From Thermoplasmata archaeon (lineage in GTDB: Archaea > Thermoplasmatota > Thermoplasmata > WALJ01), in contig JALSOU010000009.1 of NCBI GenBank assembly GCA_026986305.1, forward strand, positions 1 to 5,573: a DNA stretch of 5,573 nt. The letters are read 5' to 3'. A program made the position numbers and the translations under genes. The notes under the pieces were generated by a model. It was given only the letters and a program-made list of their open reading frames with translations. It had not been told where the DNA came from and ran no database searches. Each line of letters opens with the position of its first letter. Position 1 is the stretch's first letter. Positions 1-5,095 of this stretch are shown piece after piece.

Positions 1-5
1 GGAGC

Positions 6-1241
6 TCAAGCCTGTGGAGTAGTCCCTCTTTTGAACTCTTCTATCAGAGTCTTAGGTGTTATGGATTTAACTCCTTTCAAAGACTCGCCTCTTTTAGAAA
101 ATACTATTCTCTCCACATTCATATGCGCTGTTTTCTCCATAAGTGTCCTGGCTCCTTTTCTGCCATTTGCTCCCCATTTCACCTCTCCCACCGCAATAAC
201 TTTGCGCTTTCTTCCTTCGGTTATGATGAAATCTATTTCAGGGTCCAATGAGTATTCTCTGTTTCCCCCATATAGCTCTGCCATAGCATCTGCCACCAGC
301 CTTTCCACTGCAAGGTTCGCCATCTTTCTAAGATTTTCCTTTATCTCTCCGAAACTCACCTCCCTTTCCTCTATGTTATGTCGATCTGCGAGATAATAAA
401 ATGTCTCCATCACGGGAGATTTCACCCTGTAAAATACCCTCTTTTTCATGCCGAAAAGAGGAATTTCCTCTATCAAGTCCATCTCCTTCAAGCTCCTGAG
501 ATATGAGGCTATTAGTCTGCTATCGTCTCTCTCTATTATTCCCCTCAAATAGAGAATGTGAGCCACTTCCTTGGACGACCACGCCCCTGCCCCTATGAGC
601 CTTAGAATCGTATCATATATCCTGCTCTGCCTCTTTTCCTCTTCGGAAAATATCTCGCCTATGAGCGCAGGTATTGCGTTTTTTGAGTGCTCTATAACAC
701 TCCATAGGTCTTTGAGGAAATCTCCAGAAAAACTGAACATCGGAATGGTCCATGGGTCTCTTATGTAAGCACCGTAGTTTATGGACCTTTCTGGTTGAAG
801 ATTGAGATCTCTGAAAAGGTCTCCGGGAGATATCAGACCAACCCGGATCTCAGATAACATTCCAAGCAAGGGAGAGTTTGCAGAGAATATCTCATTTACA
901 ACCCGCATGCTTGAGCCTGAAAGTATTAGCTTTCCGTGAGGATGATAGGTTGAAAGTTCTTCCAGAAGTGAGGGGGGCAGATGTTGAAATTCGTCTATCA
1001 CCACAGTTTTATCGGCCTTCAACATCTCTCCAACCATCTGTATCATGTCCTCTGCCCTCTCAATCCTTCTTGGCAGGGTTCTCTCTGAAAGAGAAACGCC
1101 ATCCCTTCTGACATAGAAATAACTGTCATACTTTATGAAGTTCTTTATGATGAACGTCTTTCCGGTTTTCCTTCTTCCATAGAGCAAGATCCACGATCCT
1201 GTTCTTTCTATTTTTTTGGCTTCTCTTCGCCATATCTTCAT
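6..1241 (-). CDS. Archaeal P-loop ATPase with C-terminal DUF234-like nuclease-fold domain
   Basis: Complete 411-residue protein of the archaeal ATPase_2/DUF234-type family; cellular role unknown. The N-terminal ATPase domain shows Walker A GRRKTGKT (residues 22-29), Walker B VVIDEFQHLP (80-89, D83 and E84) and a sensor-like strand LILSGSS (105-111). Around residues 208-290 is a region resembling a winged helix, rich in short helices. The C-terminal domain (about 300-400) has D337 in EIDFII and E353-x-K355 in GEVKWG, a D...ExK arrangement like PD-(D/E)xK nucleases. No signal peptide or membrane segment is evident. The ATG at 1241 is favoured because a TATA box centred near 1266 would place transcription start almost exactly on it, giving a leaderless mRNA. 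The gene is divergent from gcvT and its downstream neighbour lies off the left edge. Members of this family are often multicopy in archaeal genomes. Family assignment is confident; any DNA-processing role is inference. Confidence 0.85.
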   Translation of the reverse strand: MKIWRREAKKIERTGSWILLYGRRKTGKTFIIKNFIKYDSYFYVRRDGVSLSERTLPRRIERAEDMIQMVGEMLKADKTVVIDEFQHLPPSLLEELSTYHPHGKLILSGSSMRVVNEIFSANSPLLGMLSEIRVGLISPGDLFRDLNLQPERSINYGAYIRDPWTIPMFSFSGDFLKDLWSVIEHSKNAIPALIGEIFSEEEKRQSRIYDTILRLIGAGAWSSKEVAHILYLRGIIERDDSRLIASYLRSLKEMDLIEEIPLFGMKKRVFYRVKSPVMETFYYLADRHNIEEREVSFGEIKENLRKMANLAVERLVADAMAELYGGNREYSLDPEIDFIITEGRKRKVIAVGEVKWGANGRKGARTLMEKTAHMNVERIVFSKRGESLKGVKSITPKTLIEEFKRGTTPQA

Positions 1242-1259
1242 ATTTCAAAGAAAGAAAAA

Positions 1260-1277
1260 GATATATATAAGATTTTC
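1260..1277. promoter_or_regulatory. Shared TATA-box region between the ATPase gene and gcvT
   Basis: The core TATATATA run (1261-1270) is nearly symmetric. Read on the minus strand, the box TTATATAT (1263-1270) is preceded by purine-rich GAAAATC (1271-1277), a plausible BRE, and lies about 26 bp from the ATPase ATG at 1241, implying a leaderless transcript. Read on the plus strand, it is preceded by purine-rich AGAAAAAG (1253-1260) and would start transcription near 1290, leaving a gcvT leader of about 75 nt. The sequence and spacing are visible; bidirectional use is inference. Confidence 0.55.
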
Positions 1278-1279
1278 GT

Positions 1280-1305
1280 AAAGTGTATTTTGCAATTTAC
1301 ACTTT
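1280..1305. promoter_or_regulatory. 26-bp near-perfect palindrome, candidate operator
   Basis: The arms AAAGTGTA (1280-1287) and TACACTTT (1298-1305) are exact reverse complements. The centre TTGCAA (1290-1295) is itself palindromic about the same axis, so 11 of 13 base pairs are symmetric. The site sits just downstream of the plus-strand TATA element and spans the predicted gcvT transcription start, a typical repressor position. Relative to the ATPase promoter it lies upstream of the TATA box. A dimeric helix-turn-helix regulator, perhaps of the Lrp/AsnC type, is a plausible binder, but that is inference. It could instead form a hairpin at the 5' end of the gcvT mRNA. Confidence 0.5.
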
Positions 1306-1366
1306 GCCAAACATACTCTACAAAGTAAGGGAATCAAAAAGACTTTATGCACCTGAAAGATGCGCC

Positions 1367-2470
1367 ATGGATAACATGAAACGCACACCCCTTTACGATG
1401 AACATGTGAAGCTAGGCGCAAAGATGACCGAGTTCGGCGGATGGGAGATGCCCCTTCTCTATGAAGGGATAGTTAAGGAACACATGGCGGTCCGCCAAAA
1501 AGCCGGGATTTTTGATGTTTCCCATATGGGAGACCTGTACATACATGGAAAGGATGCAGGAAATTTTTTGAGCAGAATGACCACGGGAGATTTCAACAAA
1601 TTGAAGGTGGGGAGCGCAAAATACGTTCATATACTCAACGAAGAAGGAAAGATAAAGGACGATGCCATAGGATACAGACTTTCAGAAGAAGAATACCTCT
1701 TTGTACCCAACGCAGGCCCGACACCGATGATTGAAGAATGGTTCAAATCCCACAGCGATGGCTTTGATGTGGAGATTGAAAATCACACAGATGACCTTGT
1801 GTGCATAGCTTTTCAGGGACCTGAGGCCAGAAAAATGCTGTCCAATATATCAAAAGATGCGTCTGAGACCAAGTTCTTTAAGATGAGGTGGGCGGACCTA
1901 GGACTTCAAAGAGAGGGCGCAGAGGGTTTTCTTTCATATTTTTCAGATAAAAGCCTGATTTCTGGCACTGGTTACACGGGGGAGGATGGGTTTGAGATAA
2001 TAACCCTTAGAAATCAGGGGATAGAGCTGTGGAAAAAGCTAATTGAAATGGGAGCAGTACCGTGCGGTTTGGGAGCGCGAGATACCCTTAGACTTGAAAA
2101 GGGTTTCCTTCTATCTGGGCAGGACTTTAACGAAGATCGCACCACTCTGGAAACAGGATGGGATTTTGTTATAGACTGGGATCACGATTTCATAGGAAAA
2201 GATGCACTGATGAAGCAGAAGGAAAGGGGAGATTATGACCTGTGGATGGGGCTAATTATGGAAAAAGGTATTGCCAGACACGGTTATGAAGTATATAAAG
2301 ATGGAGAAAAGATAGGTGTAGTCACCAGCGGAACGAAGTCTCCAGTACTTGGAAAAGGCATTGCGATGGCTTATTTAAAAAGGGAGTATGCAAAAAAAGG
2401 AGAGAAAGTACAGGTCGATGTCAGAGGAAAGCTTTACGATGCAGATGTTGTAAAGACGCCGTTCGTATAA
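1367..2470 (+). CDS. gcvT: Aminomethyltransferase, glycine cleavage system T protein
   Basis: Complete 367-residue GcvT, normal for the family. In the glycine cleavage system the T protein takes the aminomethyl group from lipoylated H protein and transfers the methylene unit to a tetrahydrofolate-type carrier, releasing ammonia; it is cytosolic. Visible family motifs are RTPLYDEHVKLGAKM near the N-terminus, GIFDVSHMG (47-55), the DDAIGYRL segment (98-105) holding the conserved pterin-site aspartate region, TGYTGEDGFEI (201-211), GLGARDTLRLEKG (234-246), HDFIGKDAL (273-281) and TSGTKSP (320-326). The frame stays open to a GTG at 1283, but that codon lies inside the palindrome and adds 28 residues unlike GcvT, so it was rejected. 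The ATG at 1376 is the main alternative to 1367, since many homologues begin near MKRTPLY. Neither start has a convincing Shine-Dalgarno. No gcvH or gcvP is in the window, so the partner subunits must be encoded elsewhere. It converges with the Roadblock gene, 8 bp apart. Confidence 0.95.
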   Translation: MDNMKRTPLYDEHVKLGAKMTEFGGWEMPLLYEGIVKEHMAVRQKAGIFDVSHMGDLYIHGKDAGNFLSRMTTGDFNKLKVGSAKYVHILNEEGKIKDDAIGYRLSEEEYLFVPNAGPTPMIEEWFKSHSDGFDVEIENHTDDLVCIAFQGPEARKMLSNISKDASETKFFKMRWADLGLQREGAEGFLSYFSDKSLISGTGYTGEDGFEIITLRNQGIELWKKLIEMGAVPCGLGARDTLRLEKGFLLSGQDFNEDRTTLETGWDFVIDWDHDFIGKDALMKQKERGDYDLWMGLIMEKGIARHGYEVYKDGEKIGVVTSGTKSPVLGKGIAMAYLKREYAKKGEKVQVDVRGKLYDADVVKTPFV

Positions 2471-2478
2471 TTATTCGG

Positions 2479-2820
2479 TTAAATCTCTTTTACAACCTCT
2501 TTCATATATTTCAATATCTCTTCCTCGTTTCTATCCGCCTTCACAGCGGCCACGAGGAGGCCTTTCATACCTGCTGATACTATAAATATCTTTATCTCTC
2601 CTGTTTCTACTATCACATGCTCTGGGTTTTTCTGTCCAAGCTCCGTTGCGGCGGTGCCCGCTGCACCCAGAACAGTGGCGCACATTATGCTGAATGTCTC
2701 AGGATATGCCCCCTCAGGAACCTCTATGTACTTTGGCATACCATCGCGAGTTATAAACCCCGCAGCGATTGTTTGGAAGTTCCTTTTAATATCAGAGATT
2801 ATGTTCTCTATTTTTTCCAT
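2479..2820 (-). CDS. Roadblock/LC7-domain protein
   Basis: Small 113-residue single-domain protein. The pattern is Roadblock/LC7: an N-terminal helix (1-15), a strand with GFITRDGMPK (21-30), a long central helix ETFSIMCATVLGAAGTAATELG-like (41-62, Ala/Gly-rich), then strands VIVETGEIKIFIV (69-81) and GLLVAAVKAD (87-96), and a final helix. Proteins of this fold (MglB, LC7, Ragulator-type) dimerise and regulate Ras-like small GTPases; no GTPase is visible here, so the partner is unknown. The start at 2820 is chosen because a GGAG Shine-Dalgarno (2830-2833) lies 9 nt upstream. The frame extends to 2910, but that adds 30 basic residues that overlap the preceding V4R gene and are not part of the fold. 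The start is 4 bp beyond the V4R stop codon, so the two are almost certainly co-transcribed and translationally linked. Domain assignment is good; biological role is open. Confidence 0.82.
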   Translation of the reverse strand: MEKIENIISDIKRNFQTIAAGFITRDGMPKYIEVPEGAYPETFSIMCATVLGAAGTAATELGQKNPEHVIVETGEIKIFIVSAGMKGLLVAAVKADRNEEEILKYMKEVVKEI

Positions 2821-2824
2821 TTTT

Positions 2825-3256
2825 TCACACTCCTTTTCTCTCAACCTTAAACATGCACCTCTCATCTCCTTTGCTTTCGCACTCCACCTCTTCACATGAA
2901 AAAGACTCATTGAAATAGCTCTCGTAAATGCTCTTTATTATTCCCTTTAAAATATGACATGTTGGCATGCCTTTTCCTTCTTCAACCTCTATGGAACCAT
3001 GAACAACCACAGAGTCCCCTGAAAACTCGGCTTTTTCCACCCATCCCCTTCCCGCTAGGAGATTTCCCACCACTTCAAAATATCGATCTTTATTACCTTC
3101 AGAGCTTTTCATGGCTATTTCTGCCATATTTCTGCCCAAAACCTCTCCCTCTCTGAAAAACAAACCATAACAGGCATATGACATGACGCTCTCGTAGATC
3201 TTTCTTATCTCAAGCAGCTCATCCTTTGATATTCTGATAGTTCTCATTGTCATCAA
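2825..3256 (-). CDS. V4R-domain protein (4-vinyl reductase / Bet3-like small-molecule-binding fold)
   Basis: Protein of 143 residues made of one V4R domain. Typical features are an N-terminal helical part with GLFFREGEVLGR (31-42), the motif PTCHILKGI (98-106), and the C-terminal signature CEEVECESKGDERCMFKV (121-138), where V4R proteins usually show C-x-(S/A)-x-G-(D/S)-x-x-C-x-F. Cysteines 121, 126 and 134 are clustered and could bind metal or respond to redox. V4R domains occur in BchJ and in the effector-sensing part of XylR/DmpR-type regulators, and are related to the TRAPP subunit Bet3. There is no DNA-binding or catalytic domain here, so it is probably a stand-alone sensor or scaffold. 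It is the first gene of an operon with the Roadblock protein 4 bp downstream. ATGs at 3256, 3253 and 3247 are all possible; TATA spacing fits 3253 or 3256 and implies a leaderless mRNA. An enzymatic vinyl-reductase role is unlikely without a chlorophyll pathway. Confidence 0.82.
   Translation of the reverse strand: MMTMRTIRISKDELLEIRKIYESVMSYACYGLFFREGEVLGRNMAEIAMKSSEGNKDRYFEVVGNLLAGRGWVEKAEFSGDSVVVHGSIEVEEGKGMPTCHILKGIIKSIYESYFNESFSCEEVECESKGDERCMFKVERKGV
2830..2833 (-). promoter_or_regulatory. Shine-Dalgarno site fixing the Roadblock start
   Basis: On the minus strand AAAGGAGTG precedes the ATG at 2820, with the GGAG core 9 nt away. It lies inside the end of the V4R coding region. This decides for the 113-residue product over the longer frame beginning at 2910, which would overlap V4R by 86 bp. 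Confidence 0.6.
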
Positions 3257-3274
3257 AGGCTATAGGGTTTCAAT

Positions 3275-3291
3275 GTTTATAAAGTTTCCTT
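3275..3291 (-). promoter_or_regulatory. TATA box and BRE of the V4R-Roadblock operon
   Basis: The minus strand reads AAGGAAA (BRE-like, 3285-3291) followed by CTTTATAAAC (3275-3284). The TATA centre near 3280 lies about 26 bp from the ATG at 3253, the usual archaeal TATA-to-start distance, so the transcript should begin at or within a few bases of the start codon. No Shine-Dalgarno is present, which agrees with leaderless translation. Confidence 0.65.
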
Positions 3292-3322
3292 AAATTTGAC
3301 TTTTTTGGCGTTTAAACTTTAT

Positions 3323-3360
3323 TTAAATTATATAAAATATTTATGTTTTATATAATTTAA
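3323..3360. repeat. Perfect 15-bp inverted repeat in the V4R/asdA divergent control region
   Basis: The left arm TTAAATTATATAAAA (3323-3337) and right arm TTTTATATAATTTAA (3346-3360) are exact reverse complements around an 8-bp spacer (3338-3345). Each arm contains a TATA-like core. The element lies about 70 bp upstream of the V4R start and 75 bp upstream of the asdA start. It could be an operator for a dimeric regulator, a pair of opposed upstream TATA elements, or an easily melted cruciform-forming site. The repeat is visible; function is inference. Confidence 0.7.
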
Positions 3361-3365
3361 TCTTC

Positions 3366-3395
3366 AAAGACTAAGATTTTATATGTAAAGACTAA
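3366..3395. repeat. Pair of 9-bp direct repeats AAAGACTAA, 21 bp apart
   Basis: AAAGACTAA occurs at 3366-3374 and again at 3387-3395. The period of 21 bp is two helical turns, so both copies face the same side of the DNA. They bracket the putative asdA TATA box (3377-3385), an arrangement that would let a bound regulator block or assist TBP/TFB. Only two copies are seen, so chance is not excluded. Confidence 0.45.
3377..3385 (+). promoter_or_regulatory. Putative asdA TATA box
   Basis: TTTTATATG lies 50 bp upstream of the asdA start and would place transcription start near 3407, giving a leader of about 28 nt that includes the Shine-Dalgarno. A competing TATA-like sequence is present in the right arm of the inverted repeat (3347-3354), which would give a start near 3377 and a longer leader. 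Confidence 0.45.
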
Positions 3396-3417
3396 ATGGG
3401 GAAAACATAATTCCAAA

Positions 3418-3423
3418 GAGGAG
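3418..3423 (+). promoter_or_regulatory. Shine-Dalgarno site of asdA
   Basis: GAGGAG ends 11 nt before the ATG at 3435. This leadered, Shine-Dalgarno-dependent start contrasts with the apparently leaderless starts of the ATPase and V4R genes. Confidence 0.6.
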
Positions 3424-3434
3424 CTGTGTAAAGA

Positions 3435-5090
3435 ATGTCCCAAAATAAAAGGACCGAAAACACAGAAAACATGCTAAAAAGACTGAAAATAGATGGGCTT
3501 AGTCCATTTGAGATAAAAGAAATACTTATAAAAGCAGCTAAGAGAAAATCAGAGAGAATGATGTTAAATGCGGGTAGAGGGAATCCTAATTTTATGGCCC
3601 TTATACCTCGCTATGCTTTTTTACAGCTTGGGAGATTTGCCCTTAGCGAGGCCGAGAGACATTTTGGCTACATGGGGTCTCTAATAGGAGGGCACAGCGA
3701 TAGAGAGGGCATAGAAGAGCGCTTTGAGATCTTTGTAAAAAACCACTGGAAAGAAGAAGGTACAGAATTTTTGAATGCTGCTGTTAGTTATGTTAAAGAC
3801 TATCTTGGTTTATCTGCAGGAGATTTTCTACATGAAATCGTACAAGGTTATCTTGGATGCGATTATCCTTCCCCTCCTAGAATGCTAAGTCACGGTGAGA
3901 AGATCGTTGTTAGATATTTGCTTAAAGAGATGGGAGCCAGCTACGATTTAGGATATGCCCTTGTTGACGACACGCAATTATTTGCTGTTGAAGGGGGTAC
4001 CGCGGCAATGGCGTATCTCTTCGAATCTTTAAAGGCAAATAGAATACTGAACAAGGGCGACAAAATAGCTCTTGTGGTACCTATATTCAGCCCCTATCTT
4101 GAAATACCTCATCTCGATAATTACGATCTTGAAATAATTGAAATACATTCTAAAGAGGAAAAAGGGTATCAGGTGCCTTATGAAGAGCTTGAAAAACTGG
4201 AAGATAGAGAGATAAAAGCCCTTTTCATGGTCAATCCAGGCAATCCAACAGCTGTAAAATGGAACGGGCAAACTCTCAAAAAATTGAGAGAAATTGTGAA
4301 AGAAAAAAGGAGAGACCTGATAATAATAACTGACGATGTGTATGCGACCTTTGCAGAGGATTTCAAATCCGTGTACACTGTGCTTCCTCACAACACCATA
4401 CTCGTGTATTCCTTTTCAAAGTATTTCGGAGCAACTGGTTGGCGCCTAGGAGTCATCGCTTTGCACAGGCGCAATGTGGTAGACCAATTGATAGAACATC
4501 ACCCTAGAGAAATACAGGAAGAACTACACAGGAGGTACGCTCCTATAACGACGAACACAAAAGAACTTAAGTTTATAGATAGACTTGTGGCAGATAGTAG
4601 AAATGTGGCCCTTAGACATACTGCCGGGCTGTCTACTCCTCAACAGGTGCAAATGGTTCTATTTGCTTTATATGCACTTATGGACGAAGAAGAAAAATAC
4701 AAAAATGCAGTAAAGCGTGTTTTAAAGCGCCGTTACATGGCATTACATCGTGGACTCGGCATACAACCAGAGAAAGATGAAAACTATGTATATTATTACA
4801 CTCTACTGGATACTGAGAAACTTGCAGAGCTGCTGTATGGAAAGGAATTTGCAGACTGGTTCGTTAAAGCCTTGCCTCCCGAAGATTTTGTCCTGCGCCT
4901 AGCCATGGAAGCAGGTGTGGTTCTTCTTCCTGGAAAAGGATTTGAAGTCTTCCATCCGTCTGCGAGAATATCTTTAGCAAACCTTAAGGAAATTGACTAC
5001 ATAAAAATAGGAAAAACCATAAGAAAAATGCTAAAAGAATATCATGAAAAATATTTAAATAATAAAAATAAAATTATATTAAACTTATAA
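3435..5090 (+). CDS. asdA: L-aspartate 4-decarboxylase (PLP-dependent, aminotransferase fold I)
   Basis: Full-length 551-residue AsdA/AspD, which converts L-aspartate to L-alanine plus CO2 and has side aspartate transaminase activity; bacterial homologues form large dodecamers and have about 530 residues. The N-terminal family signature is clear: LSPFEIK (22-28) and NAGRGNPNF (45-53), whose K28 and R48 match the Lys17 and Arg37 known as functionally important in the Pseudomonas enzyme. GCDYPSPPRM is at 141-150 and VEGGTAAMAY at 185-194. The aminotransferase core has NPGNPT (267-272, N270), TDDVY (299-303, D301, Y303), the Schiff-base lysine K329 in YSFSKYFGATGWRLG, the phosphate-binding R337, DRLVADSRNVAL (382-393), HTAGLSTPQQVQM (395-407) and the substrate carboxylate-binding R511. 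All key residues are present, so it is probably active. The C-terminal tail from about residue 540 is an AT-only extra stretch. TTA leucine codons are common (13) against one in gcvT. Bacterial homologues may sit beside the aspartate:alanine antiporter gene aspT; none is adjacent here. It converges with taw1. Confidence 0.95.
   Translation: MSQNKRTENTENMLKRLKIDGLSPFEIKEILIKAAKRKSERMMLNAGRGNPNFMALIPRYAFLQLGRFALSEAERHFGYMGSLIGGHSDREGIEERFEIFVKNHWKEEGTEFLNAAVSYVKDYLGLSAGDFLHEIVQGYLGCDYPSPPRMLSHGEKIVVRYLLKEMGASYDLGYALVDDTQLFAVEGGTAAMAYLFESLKANRILNKGDKIALVVPIFSPYLEIPHLDNYDLEIIEIHSKEEKGYQVPYEELEKLEDREIKALFMVNPGNPTAVKWNGQTLKKLREIVKEKRRDLIIITDDVYATFAEDFKSVYTVLPHNTILVYSFSKYFGATGWRLGVIALHRRNVVDQLIEHHPREIQEELHRRYAPITTNTKELKFIDRLVADSRNVALRHTAGLSTPQQVQMVLFALYALMDEEEKYKNAVKRVLKRRYMALHRGLGIQPEKDENYVYYYTLLDTEKLAELLYGKEFADWFVKALPPEDFVLRLAMEAGVVLLPGKGFEVFHPSARISLANLKEIDYIKIGKTIRKMLKEYHEKYLNNKNKIILNL
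5047..5074 (-). terminator. Likely T-rich transcription terminator for taw1
   Basis: Read on the minus strand, just past the taw1 stop codon, there are several T-runs (TTTTATTTTTATTATT and TATTTTT). Archaeal RNA polymerase terminates at such tracts without needing a hairpin. The tract coincides with the AT-only 3' end of the asdA coding sequence, so coding and termination roles overlap. This is inferred from composition alone. Confidence 0.4.
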
Positions 5091-5095
5091 AATTT

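Noticed and set aside
31..1111. Plus-strand open frames opposite the ATPase gene
   Set aside because: Their translations show no domain-like pattern, and the minus-strand protein over the same bases has clear Walker and DUF234-like motifs.
1283..1366. 28-residue N-terminal extension of gcvT from a GTG at 1283
   Set aside because: The added residues do not resemble GcvT, the GTG lies inside the palindrome and before the predicted transcription start, and ATG 1367 or 1376 matches the usual family N-terminus.
1964..1999. Glycine instead of arginine before TGYTGEDG in GcvT as a possible active-site loss
   Set aside because: The position is variable among functional GcvT proteins as I recall them (E. 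coli has threonine), so no defect is implied.
2821..2910. 30-residue N-terminal extension of the Roadblock protein
   Set aside because: It overlaps the V4R coding region, is a basic stretch outside the fold, and a good Shine-Dalgarno supports the ATG at 2820.
3398..3414. Short GGAA...TTCC hairpin in the asdA leader
   Set aside because: Only a 4-bp stem in AT-rich sequence; expected by chance and no known riboswitch architecture is visible.
4029..4391. Minus-strand open frames within asdA
   Set aside because: They lie opposite the catalytic core of a clearly coding gene and are composed of Phe/Ser-rich antisense sequence.
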